This document shows, in pieces, positions 1-4,829 of a DNA stretch of 5,528 nucleotides. Where the stretch lies: assembly GCA_041645025.1 (NCBI GenBank), contig JBAZQV010000053.1, positions 1-5,528 on the forward strand. Direction: 5' to 3'. How positions within the stretch are numbered: position 1 is the stretch's first letter; the number at the start of each line of letters is the position of its first letter. The stretch is from GW2011-AR5 sp041645025 (GTDB lineage: Archaea > Aenigmatarchaeota > Aenigmatarchaeia > GW2011-AR5). The notes under the pieces were generated by a model. That model saw only the letters and a list, made by a program, of their open reading frames with translations, did not search any database and was not told where the DNA came from. The position numbers were made by a program, and so were the translations under genes.

Positions 1-427
1 CGTCGATAAACTGGTCGAATTTGTGCGTTCCGTCACTGTCAGCAAAGGAGCCCTTTGCCAAAAGCACTGGCATGTCGTCTTTTGTTAACGTTGTTCTTAG
101 GCCTGATTTTCCCAAATTGTCGTTCAGGAAAATGCGGGTTGTTGCTGTGTCCAGTACCTTGCCCTCGCCGCTTACGCTAAAGCCGGCTGATGCACCTGGT
201 ACCGCGACGTCTGTTGTTACTGAACCGCCCAAACGCGCTGCAAGGTCTACTGCACCTACAACGTCGTCAGGTGCGGCTGTTGCTCCCACCACAATGAACG
301 ACTGTACGCCGCTCGATGTTACGAAAGGTGATGGGAAATTGCTTAGTGCTGCAAAGCCCACTGAAGAGCCTACCATTATGGCTGCCAGTGTTCCTGCCGC
401 AACTAGTTTTTTGAATTGCATTGTCAT
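1..427 (-). CDS. S-layer protein precursor, N-terminal part (runs off left edge)
   Basis: Only the first 142 codons are in the window; no stop is reached. Residues 1-27 are a typical signal peptide: basic FKK at 5-7, a hydrophobic core, and small residues (GFAA) before the likely cleavage site. The mature start (LSNFPSPFV, then IVVGATAAPDDVVGAVDLA at 45-62) matches the opening of archaeal surface-layer proteins, where an alpha/beta module with a VVG..A...DVVGA.D pattern follows the signal peptide. Secreted and assembled as the cell-surface lattice. ATG at 427 follows AGGAGGTT at 430-437 with 4 nt between GGAGG and ATG; a second in-frame ATG at 421 lies 10 nt from it and is an alternative. Codons are more GC-rich than in the right half of the window, as expected for a highly expressed chromosomal gene. 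Family assignment is from recalled sequence pattern, not a search. Confidence 0.82.
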   Translation of the reverse strand, partial: MTMQFKKLVAAGTLAAIMVGSSVGFAALSNFPSPFVTSSGVQSFIVVGATAAPDDVVGAVDLAARLGGSVTTDVAVPGASAGFSVSGEGKVLDTATTRIFLNDNLGKSGLRTTLTKDDMPVLLAKGSFADSDGTHKFDQFID

Positions 428-429
428 GC

Positions 430-437
430 AACCTCCT
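430..437 (-). promoter_or_regulatory. Strong Shine-Dalgarno site of the S-layer gene
   Basis: AGGAGGTT on the minus strand is a near-complete match to the anti-Shine-Dalgarno end of 16S rRNA and fixes the reading direction of the S-layer gene. It sits 4 nt (from GGAGG) before ATG 427 and 10 nt before ATG 421, so it does not choose cleanly between them. Confidence 0.8.
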
Positions 438-528
438 GTATATTTTTTTACAAGTTGGCCAAGGTCATACATCTTGGTTGCCTTCGCGAAAGGCCGCCTT
501 AACGTACTTGCCTAACCAACAGTTCTTT

Positions 529-574
529 CTGGTTTGTCCGGATCAAACCAGCCCTTTTTGGAAAAAAGCGCTGG
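529..574 (-). promoter_or_regulatory. Two mutually exclusive hairpins in the S-layer leader
   Basis: On the minus strand, CCAGC (574-570) pairs with GCTGG (552-548), continued inward after one G-G mismatch by CTTTTT pairing AAAAAG around a TCC loop. The segment CTGGTTTG (551-544), which includes most of that 3' arm, can instead pair with CAAACCAG (536-529) around a 7-nt loop. The two stems cannot form together. This is the layout of an attenuator or switch, but no known riboswitch class is recognised and no ligand is implied. Confidence 0.45.
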
Positions 575-590
575 CGGAAAAATCCACCAA

Positions 591-608
591 CCCTTTCTTA
601 CGAAAGAG
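591..608 (-). other. Leader hairpin with GNRA tetraloop
   Basis: The minus-strand RNA reads CUCUUUC, GUAA, GAAAGGG: a 7-bp stem with one U-G wobble closed by a GNRA-type loop. The plus strand would have a C-A mismatch where the minus strand has the wobble, and its loop is not GNRA, so the structure suits minus-strand transcription, the same direction as the S-layer gene. It would lie close to the predicted 5' end of that mRNA and could protect it; that role is inferred. Confidence 0.4.
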
Positions 609-610
609 CT

Positions 611-627
611 AATTTGAATATCAAATT
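611..627. repeat. Inverted repeat over the predicted S-layer transcription start
   Basis: AATTTGA (611-617) and TCAAATT (621-627) form perfect 7-bp arms around 3 nt. The repeat covers the position about 25 bp downstream of the main TATA box, where a bound repressor would block initiation. It could equally form a small stem at the mRNA 5' end or be chance in AT-rich DNA. Confidence 0.35.
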
Positions 628-645
628 CATGGATTTTATAGAGCC

Positions 646-655
646 ATTTATATAG
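646..655 (-). promoter_or_regulatory. TATA box of the S-layer promoter, main candidate
   Basis: CTATATAAAT on the minus strand is a close match to the archaeal TATA element and predicts a start near 625. Further TATA-like minus-strand motifs lie at 634-641 (CTATAAAA), 679-692 (CATATATAC), 698-709 (TATTATATAC) and 774-785 (AGTATATAATC). The gene may therefore have several tandem promoters; which are used cannot be told from sequence. Confidence 0.6.
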
Positions 656-841
656 CCCTGTATCTACGAATCCAATAGAGTATATATGAACCTAGTACGT
701 ATATAATAGTGACGCGAAACAGTTACAGGCATTTTTTTTACCCATTTCCCACATACTTTTAAAAGTTTACAAAGATTATATACTTATGATAAATGTTCCA
801 AAGCCAATATTTAGCCTTATTAGGCCTTGAAATGTGCATAT
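656..841. other. AT-rich intergenic stretch upstream of the S-layer promoter
   Basis: No gene is supported here. The stretch holds three additional minus-strand TATA-like motifs, a 12-bp perfect palindrome ACTTTTAAAAGT at 755-766, and a small GCCT/AGGC stem (814-825) just after the stop of the membrane winged-helix gene, which might aid its termination although no T-tract follows on the minus strand. The region may be a multi-input control region for the S-layer gene. Confidence 0.4.
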
Positions 842-1756
842 CTATTCTGGCTTTTTTTCGCTTTTAGATTCCGGTCTTTTTATCTCTTTTTTGAGCTTTA
901 TGAGGTTTTTACGGCCCTTTGAGATCTTTTCTATAAGTCCGCGTTCGATCAAATCATTGATTATTCGCGATACTTTTGCCTTGCTAAAGTCGGTTTCCTT
1001 CACTATAACACGCTGATCAACCTCGCCTTTCTCGCGCAGTAGTATCTCCATTGCCTTGCGCTCGCCGTTGGTAAGCACAGGCAGAAGGTCTTTTACACGC
1101 TGTTTGCGGAACACAAACGTCAACAGAAGGATAAATGACACTATGATAAGAACCAGTATTATGGCAAAGGTGGTAAAAGGGTCGAATCCTGATACCAGCT
1201 CGTAGATGGCTGATATATTTAACGTCTGCCCAAGGGCCGGCCTGTCAAAAACCCAGTTGATGAAAATGCGCCGCCCGTCGCTGCCCTCCCGGCCAAAGTC
1301 TGGTTCGAATTGTTTCAGGCCGGTTCCGTTAAGTTCAATGTCCTCTACCAGCGCGGAGCCGAGAGGGAACTTGACAGTTATCTGCATTTTCTCGACGGTT
1401 GTAATAACGGAGAACGGATAGTGAAATATTTTCAGTTTCTGGACATTGTCCACAAGACCTTTTACATGGAATTTATAGGTTACGTCCTTTGTCTGCAGGT
1501 CTGTACAAACAATAGAAGTGCCTATATCCTGGGTAATATCACAATTTACTAACTTATTATCAGCAAAAACCTCTACGTTTGTTATTTTCGAGAGCACGAA
1601 ATAGTCGCTCCTGTCGGTTATGTTGTCGTAGGTTAAAAGCACAGTCCAGTCGGTACCGGTGTCGTCGTTTATCGATATATCGACGTTCCAGTTGGTTATG
1701 GCCGCATGTGCTGTGGCTGTGAACAAGAAAATAGCTACTAACAGGTAGAGTTTCAT
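842..1756 (-). CDS. Membrane-anchored winged-helix transcriptional regulator with secreted sensor domain
   Basis: 304 residues. A signal peptide (1-18, ending AHA) is followed by a beta-rich extracytoplasmic domain (about 20-190) with two cysteines at 72 and 84 that could form a disulfide and sequons such as NIT, NGT and NIS. One membrane helix spans about 194-216, followed by basic FRKQR. The cytoplasmic part is a MarR-like winged helix (about 227-290): NGERKAMEILL first helix, SKAKVSRIINDLIERGLI as the helix-turn-helix and recognition helix, and EKISKGRKNLIKL as the wing, then a lysine-rich tail. This architecture (secreted domain, one helix, C-terminal HTH) is known in archaea for predicted one-component membrane regulators. 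It lies directly upstream of, and is co-oriented with, the S-layer gene, so sensing envelope state is a plausible but untested role. ATG 1756 fits a leaderless transcript from the TATA box at 1778-1787. Confidence 0.8.
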   Translation of the reverse strand: MKLYLLVAIFLFTATAHAAITNWNVDISINDDTGTDWTVLLTYDNITDRSDYFVLSKITNVEVFADNKLVNCDITQDIGTSIVCTDLQTKDVTYKFHVKGLVDNVQKLKIFHYPFSVITTVEKMQITVKFPLGSALVEDIELNGTGLKQFEPDFGREGSDGRRIFINWVFDRPALGQTLNISAIYELVSGFDPFTTFAIILVLIIVSFILLLTFVFRKQRVKDLLPVLTNGERKAMEILLREKGEVDQRVIVKETDFSKAKVSRIINDLIERGLIEKISKGRKNLIKLKKEIKRPESKSEKKPE

Positions 1757-1777
1757 AATTTAATATAATAAGAGCTA

Positions 1778-1787
1778 GATTTAAATC
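1778..1787 (-). promoter_or_regulatory. TATA box, leaderless promoter of the membrane regulator
   Basis: GATTTAAATC, centred about 26 bp before ATG 1756, with no Shine-Dalgarno site between. That spacing places transcription start at the start codon. The box is itself a 10-bp palindrome flanked on both sides by CTAG, so it could also be an operator, for example for self-repression. Confidence 0.6.
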
Positions 1788-1802
1788 CTAGAATTTCTGC
1801 TT

Positions 1803-1830
1803 AAAAATGGAGAAAAAACGGGCATAAAAA
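1803..1830 (-). terminator. T-tract archaeal terminator after the 1840-2277 gene
   Basis: On the minus strand, ten bases after the stop at 1840, three T-runs (TTTTT, TTTTTT, TTTTT) follow within 28 bases with no hairpin. Clustered T-tracts are the standard intrinsic termination signal of archaeal RNA polymerase. It separates this transcript from the membrane-regulator gene, whose own promoter lies just downstream. Confidence 0.65.
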
Positions 1831-1839
1831 CGCGTCATA

Positions 1840-2277
1840 TTATTTATCAGGCGTTATCACAATTCCGCCGACACCTGCAGCTGCAAACTGGTGCACTACG
1901 CCTGCCAGTCCATTAACGATATTCTGGGCTTCGCTTATGCTCAATTCTTTTTTGTCAGGGGACATTATCTCTATGGACGAAGGCCCGTATACCATGACGA
2001 CATTTATCAGTGTCATAAGGTCTTTTGCCATGAATTTGATTCGGACTATCTGGGAGTAGCCTTCCTTGACGTTCTTCATAGGATTTTCGACCTTCAGCGC
2101 CTCAGCATAGTCTTCCTCGTAAACGAGAATTTCCTTTATTTTTTTCATTTTCTCAATATGTTTCTTCAGTGCGCTTTCAACAATATGCTTCTCTACAGCC
2201 AGCGCCTCTATACTAGTCCATACGTCGAACCATTTTTCCTTGCGCTTTTCCTTTACATGTTCCTGAATTTCGTCCAT
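1840..2277 (-). CDS. Hypothetical protein, helical N-terminus and alpha/beta C-terminus
   Basis: 145 residues from ATG 2277. I do not recognise a named family. The first half is highly charged and helical (EHVKEKRKEKW, then a KKHIEKMKKIKEIL stretch); the second half alternates strands and helices (IVRIKFMAKDLMTLINVVMVYG, SIEIMSPDKKELSISEAQNIVNGL) and ends with the small-residue segment FAAAGVGGIVITPDK. There is no signal peptide or membrane helix, so it should be cytoplasmic. A longer reading begins at TTG 2304 and adds nine residues (MKVILSSDC), which look like a natural first strand. ATG 2277 is preferred because the best TATA box (2306-2317) would start transcription near 2287, downstream of that TTG; GTGAT lies just before the ATG. 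A weaker TATA-like motif at 2332-2341 could still serve the TTG start. Confidence 0.75.
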   Translation of the reverse strand: MDEIQEHVKEKRKEKWFDVWTSIEALAVEKHIVESALKKHIEKMKKIKEILVYEEDYAEALKVENPMKNVKEGYSQIVRIKFMAKDLMTLINVVMVYGPSSIEIMSPDKKELSISEAQNIVNGLAGVVHQFAAAGVGGIVITPDK

Positions 2278-2305
2278 ACAATCACTAGACAAAATTACCT
2301 TCAAA

Positions 2306-2317
2306 GTTTATTTAAAG
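2306..2317 (-). promoter_or_regulatory. TATA box of the 1840-2277 gene
   Basis: CTTTAAATAAAC on the minus strand contains a consensus-like TTTAAATA. The predicted start near 2287 gives about a 10-nt leader for ATG 2277 and excludes TTG 2304 from this promoter. It is divergent from the promoter of the Yip1-like gene about 60 bp away. Confidence 0.5.
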
Positions 2318-2372
2318 TAAAAAGTTTTTTGGTTTTTATTGTGTCTAATATCAACGATCTCATTTAATTAGC

Positions 2373-2380
2373 TTTAAATT
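2373..2380 (+). promoter_or_regulatory. TATA box of the Yip1-like gene
   Basis: TTTAAATT centred at about 2377 predicts a start near 2402, only a few bases before ATG 2410, giving a very short leader. A second TTTAATTA-like motif at 2363-2370 would start about ten bases earlier. No Shine-Dalgarno site precedes the ATG. Confidence 0.5.
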
Positions 2381-2409
2381 CTGGGAAATGAAAGTTTAAT
2401 TTGATAAAA

Positions 2410-2967
2410 ATGTGCTTTGACATAATAAAAAATCCTGTAAAGAGCATTGCGCAGGCAAAGAAGCGCAAAAACATGAACAAGACGCTTATAGTGCTTGTGG
2501 AAAGTGCGGTGCTTTTTGCCATTGCCGCTGCCCTGATAGTCGCGAAAACAAATATATACAACATCGCAGTTCTTGGTTCTGCGCTTTCAGCGTTCTTTGT
2601 AACACTAATAGGCATGATGCTTTTTGGCATGACAATACATGTTTCCGCGACCATACTTGGCGGAAAAGGCAAATACTTTGGGGGCCTTACAGCAGTTTCC
2701 TATGGTGCTCTTCCGCTTTCTGCTGGCTTCTTCATAGTTGCGCTACTCTCCCTTATTCCTCTCACGGTAGGAATCCAGATAGTTATCATGGCGATTTCAG
2801 CTGCCATGGGACTTGGTATAGTTTACAGAGGAATAAAGGATCTATATAGTATTGACACGGTAACCTCAATTGTGGTTGTGTCAATTGCGATGATTGCTTT
2901 ATTGATCGCATTGTACACATCTGCCGGTATCTCGCTACTGAGCAGGGCTGCTACAATGGTAGTATGA
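2410..2967 (+). CDS. Yip1-family integral membrane protein
   Basis: 185 residues from ATG 2410. An amphipathic N-terminus (FDIIKNPVKSIAQAKKRKN) precedes five predicted membrane helices at about 26-44, 51-76, 98-117, 119-140 and 151-171. After helix 2 comes a GGKGKYFGGLTAVSYGALP segment (about 84-102), the pattern seen in Yip1-domain proteins, where a glycine-rich loop leads into helix 3 with a YG.LP turn; IVYRGIKDLYSIDT near helix 4 also fits. Archaeal members are widespread and mostly of unknown function; eukaryotic ones act in membrane trafficking, which need not apply here. TTG 2401 is a possible start three codons upstream, but the TATA box would place transcription start at about that codon. 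The small membrane gene follows after 11 bp, so the two form an operon. Confidence 0.7.
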   Translation: MCFDIIKNPVKSIAQAKKRKNMNKTLIVLVESAVLFAIAAALIVAKTNIYNIAVLGSALSAFFVTLIGMMLFGMTIHVSATILGGKGKYFGGLTAVSYGALPLSAGFFIVALLSLIPLTVGIQIVIMAISAAMGLGIVYRGIKDLYSIDTVTSIVVVSIAMIALLIALYTSAGISLLSRAATMVV

Positions 2968-2978
2968 TAGGTGTTTGA

Positions 2979-3260
2979 ATGAAATCTATGGGAATCGTAT
3001 ATATAATTGCCGGCACTGTTGCGATATTAGGCGCGTTGATAATGGCCTATGTTCTGATAACAGTTTCACAGGCAATTGGACTAGTAAGCAGCGCGACTCC
3101 TGCTGACATTCCGGCAGGCACTGATATAGCGTCTTTCAAGGACGCGATGGGTCTAGTAGGCACGGCCACACTTCTTGGCTGGGTTTGGATAGTGTCCGTT
3201 ATTTTGTCCGGGATATTTTCTGTGCTGTCAGGCGTAAAGATGCTCAAAAACAAGAAGTAA
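2979..3260 (+). CDS. Small two-pass membrane protein
   Basis: 93 residues with predicted membrane helices at about 5-29 and 61-86. They are separated by an outer or inner loop of about 30 residues rich in small and acidic residues (SSATPADIPAGTDIASFKDA); the protein ends in a lysine-rich cytoplasmic-type tail (KMLKNKK). No family recognised. It begins 11 bp after the Yip1-like gene with its own site AGGTG five bases before ATG 2979, showing that it is translated from an internal position of a shared mRNA. Its partner is probably the upstream membrane protein, by context only. An in-frame ATG at 2988 is a less likely start because the Shine-Dalgarno spacing would be 14 nt. Confidence 0.75.
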   Translation: MKSMGIVYIIAGTVAILGALIMAYVLITVSQAIGLVSSATPADIPAGTDIASFKDAMGLVGTATLLGWVWIVSVILSGIFSVLSGVKMLKNKK

Positions 3261-3272
3261 GTTTCGTGTGAA

Positions 3273-3280
3273 TTTATAAA
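3273..3280 (+). promoter_or_regulatory. TATA box, leaderless promoter of the 70-residue membrane protein
   Basis: TTTATAAA centred 26-27 bp before ATG 3303, with no Shine-Dalgarno site between. The gene after the Yip1-like operon therefore probably has its own leaderless transcript. A later TATA-like CATATAATA (3288-3296) is too close to the start codon. Confidence 0.6.
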
Positions 3281-3302
3281 GGATGTACATATAATAGTTT
3301 TT

Positions 3303-3515
3303 ATGAATGTAATAGTAAATGGCATAGCCATAGGTTTTCTTTCTGCAATCTTTATTTCTGTTTACGCCGAGGGTTTATTTAGCAATATATTTCCCATATG
3401 GCTGCTTTACGGAATATTCGCGCCATTCGTCTCTGCTTTGGTAATACTAGTTTATACCCTCAAGAGCAGGAACAAAAAAGACGACCTGCAGTTTTACGCG
3501 CCCAAAGAAGAATAA
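3303..3515 (+). CDS. Small two-pass membrane protein of unknown function
   Basis: 70 residues with predicted membrane helices at about 5-22 and 31-53 joined by a short loop (YAEGLFSNIFP), then a charged tail (LKSRNKKDD...PKEE). The positive cluster after helix 2 suggests both termini are cytoplasmic. No family recognised. It has its own well-placed TATA box, so it is not simply the last gene of the preceding operon, although read-through is possible because no strong terminator lies between. It is convergent with the orphan at 3619-3981. Support for being real comes from the promoter geometry and coherent membrane topology. Confidence 0.6.
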   Translation: MNVIVNGIAIGFLSAIFISVYAEGLFSNIFPIWLLYGIFAPFVSALVILVYTLKSRNKKDDLQFYAPKEE

Positions 3516-3618
3516 ATATCTACGGGCTGAATTGTGAAGAATTCGTTCTACTTTAATTATGAAGCCGGGGGTACAACTTGAAGTTCAATTCTTTACCGTA
3601 ATTTGTAAGATTTAGGAA

Positions 3619-3981
3619 TCAAAAAAGATGCACAGCGTGTCGATCAGGCGTGCTAGGGAAAACAAATTCAGGAAATCCTTCTTTTCGCTGATCATTTAAG
3701 AGTCTTTGAAGTTCTTGATATTCCTGTAGAGAAATTAGGCGTTCATTTCTTCCACCTGTTGTTACTGTCGCAATTCTTGGCAATTCTACCTCTTCCGATC
3801 GTGCTACTTGAAGATCAGCAGAAATCATCCCTATTATTTTTTTTGACACTTCTTCTATTGTCATGTATCCTGCCCCGCCTATGGCAGAAGGAGTTCTGTG
3901 ATTTAAGCCGTATTTTGCTGGCATTCCTGGCCATATACTAACAGCTTCAAACTCATACACCATGGAAAATTGAAAACCCAT
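3619..3981 (-). CDS. Hypothetical protein, orphan
   Basis: 120 residues, not recognised. The N-terminal part has the look of a folded soluble domain (VYEFEAVSIWPGMPAKYGLNHRTPSAIGGAGYM), followed by a helix (TIEEVSKKIIGMI), a mixed segment, and a second helix (SLQEYQELQRLLNDQRKEG) before the C-terminal PEFVFPSTPDRHAVHLF. No signal peptide or membrane helix. ATG 3981 is chosen because the TATA box at 4002-4013 lies about 26 bp upstream, the leaderless spacing; ATG 3963 (residue 7) is possible. It sits immediately left of the proposed element boundary, so whether it is chromosomal or part of the element is uncertain. Confidence 0.55.
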   Translation of the reverse strand: MGFQFSMVYEFEAVSIWPGMPAKYGLNHRTPSAIGGAGYMTIEEVSKKIIGMISADLQVARSEEVELPRIATVTTGGRNERLISLQEYQELQRLLNDQRKEGFPEFVFPSTPDRHAVHLF

Positions 3982-4001
3982 AAAAATTTAATGAAACTAA
4001 A

Positions 4002-4013
4002 GTATTTAAATTG
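4002..4013 (-). promoter_or_regulatory. TATA box, leaderless promoter of the 3619-3981 gene
   Basis: CAATTTAAATAC on the minus strand, centred about 26 bp before ATG 3981 and with no Shine-Dalgarno site between. This spacing supports both the reality of that orphan and its upstream start. Confidence 0.55.
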
Positions 4014-4027
4014 ATATTCCCAAGCGA

Positions 4028-4047
4028 GGCTTATGCCATTATAAGCC
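4028..4047. repeat. Perfect 7-bp inverted repeat next to tRNA-like segment
   Basis: GGCTTAT (4028-4034) and ATAAGCC (4041-4047) flank a 6-nt centre. The right arm overlaps the tRNA-3'-end-like segment. No T-run follows on either strand, so it is not a convincing terminator. Paired arms of this size occur at recombinase core sites, which fits an attachment site but does not prove it. Confidence 0.4.
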
Positions 4048-4064
4048 CCCGATGGGATTCAGAA
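4043..4064 (-). other. tRNA 3'-end-like fragment, possible attachment site
   Basis: The minus strand reads GTTCTGAATCCCATCGGGGGC with T following. This resembles the T-loop, the 3' side of the T-stem (CCCAT), the acceptor 3' strand (CGGGGGC) and a discriminator base. The 5' side of the T-stem and the rest of a tRNA are missing, so it is not a working gene. The T-loop has one extra T compared with the usual GTTCRAATC, so this may be a decayed copy or a chance match. Archaeal integrases commonly insert into tRNA 3' halves and leave such a fragment at one end of the element. Confidence 0.3.
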
Positions 4065-4114
4065 CAAAAGGCACAAAGCCCCAAACTGCATATACTAATT
4101 ATCTAAACTAGTTC

Positions 4115-4759
4115 TTATTTCTTTCCGTAGGGTATGGAAAGCACTTTCATCCATTCTATAGCAGTTTGATTTGTTTTTGGTGTAAATGATAAATCATCCA
4201 GAACGTACCTTATAGAAAAGTCTAAAATAGAACGTTCTTCTCTAGAAGTGGTTTTTTTAATTTTGTATAAAAAAGCTTCTTTCAAAGAATTTTCAAGAAT
4301 AATCTTTGTTTTATTATTTTGTTCGAATCTAAAAACAATATGATTCGATAGAAGTTTTAAGGCAATTTTAGACCCTATTTTGTACTTTTTTGTTGCTCCT
4401 GTATATACATATTGCCAGTACAAGCTAGCTTCTTCTTCAGAAATCTTAATTAAAAAATCAAAAAATTCTCCTGCCATTCTTCTATTAAGTTTAAGGGTTT
4501 CGTGTACCTTTATAAAAAATCCTGCCGTCTTCCACTTGCCTTTCAAGCAATAACCCTGAGGTTTTCTTTTATGTTTTATTAATCCCAATTCCTTTAGTTG
4601 TCGAAAATGTTCCTGTATACCTCTCATGATTAATTTATTTTTCAGTTCAGAACGTATATCACAAATTCTACATTGTTCTCTTTCCATTATAGATGTAATT
4701 ATGAATAATTTTGTTCGGCCTCTATCTTCCTTATTGTATAACGAGTAATCGATTGGCAT
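4115..4759 (-). CDS. Orphan with N-terminal winged-helix-like domain
   Basis: 214 residues, no family recognised for the whole. Residues about 14-75 look like a winged helix: helix TKLFIITSIMEREQ, then CRICDIRSELKN, then the recognition-type helix IMRGIQEHFRQLKELGLI, and a basic wing KHKRKPQGYCLKG. The rest (80-214) is lysine- and phenylalanine-rich and mainly helical, with REERSILDFSIRYVLDDL near the end. CRIC (30-33) is too small alone to call a metal site. Strongly AT-rich, with codon use unlike the left half. Divergent from the replication-type operon across about 100 bp containing inverted repeats, so it is a candidate regulator of that operon. ATG 4759 is about 26 bp from the weak TATA-like ATATTAATC (4781-4789 region), suggesting a nearly leaderless start. 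Confidence 0.65.
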   Translation of the reverse strand: MPIDYSLYNKEDRGRTKLFIITSIMEREQCRICDIRSELKNKLIMRGIQEHFRQLKELGLIKHKRKPQGYCLKGKWKTAGFFIKVHETLKLNRRMAGEFFDFLIKISEEEASLYWQYVYTGATKKYKIGSKIALKLLSNHIVFRFEQNNKTKIILENSLKEAFLYKIKKTTSREERSILDFSIRYVLDDLSFTPKTNQTAIEWMKVLSIPYGKK

Positions 4760-4787
4760 ATAATTATAATAAAATGATAAAGATTAA

Positions 4788-4826
4788 TATGTAGCTATTT
4801 GCACAAAATGTTCAAAATGCTACATA
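4788..4826. promoter_or_regulatory. Inverted repeat 1 in the divergent control region
   Basis: TATGTAGC (4788-4795) and GCTACATA (4819-4826) are perfect 8-bp arms repeating at 31 bp. The left arm abuts the weak TATA-like motif of the minus-strand orphan; the right arm covers TACATA, the best, though weak, TATA candidate for the plus-strand operon. Between them is a direct repeat of CAAAATG (4804-4810 and 4813-4819). A dimeric protein on both arms could control both promoters together. The operator role is inferred. Confidence 0.45.
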
Positions 4827-4829
4827 CTC

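Larger units (their letters stand above)
428..625 (-). promoter_or_regulatory. Long structured 5' leader of the S-layer gene
   Basis: If transcription starts about 25 bp downstream of the TATA box at 646-655, the S-layer mRNA has a leader of nearly 200 nt without a convincing gene. Read on the minus strand it holds, in order: a GNRA-type hairpin (591-608), a long interrupted hairpin (548-574), an 8-bp hairpin (529-551) sharing a strand with it, a short hairpin GCCTT/AAGGC (480-494), another CCAAG/CTTGG (459-477), an A-rich stretch (442-448) and the Shine-Dalgarno site (430-437). Most other genes here appear leaderless or nearly so, so this leader stands out. Roles in mRNA stability or translational control are inferred. 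Confidence 0.55.

Noticed and set aside
21..515. Plus-strand open frame of 164 codons opposite the S-layer gene
   Set aside because: The minus strand carries a signal peptide, S-layer motifs and a strong ribosome site; the plus frame is a low-complexity shadow without one.
1672..1683. 12-bp palindrome TCGATATATCGA inside the membrane-regulator gene
   Set aside because: It is explained by codons for D and I residues of the sensor domain and is far from any promoter.
1891..2367. Plus-strand open frame of 158 codons opposite the 1840-2277 gene
   Set aside because: It is rich in F, Y and C in the manner of an antisense frame and has no promoter or ribosome site; the minus-strand gene has a TATA box and a terminator.
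2364..2672. Minus-strand open frame of 102 codons over the Yip1-like gene
   Set aside because: Antisense shadow of a coherent five-helix membrane protein.
3047..3331. Minus-strand open frame of 94 codons over two small membrane genes
   Set aside because: Antisense to two genes with clear topology and starts; no promoter or ribosome site of its own.
3559..3615. 18-codon plus-strand ORF after the 70-residue membrane protein
   Set aside because: Very short, no ribosome site, TATA-like motif at the wrong distance; could be a gene remnant but nothing supports that.
4021..4080. Complete tRNA or box C/D guide RNA in the structured segment
   Set aside because: Only a 3'-end-like tRNA portion is present, without D-arm, anticodon arm or 5' acceptor strand; no C box accompanies the CTGA on the minus strand.
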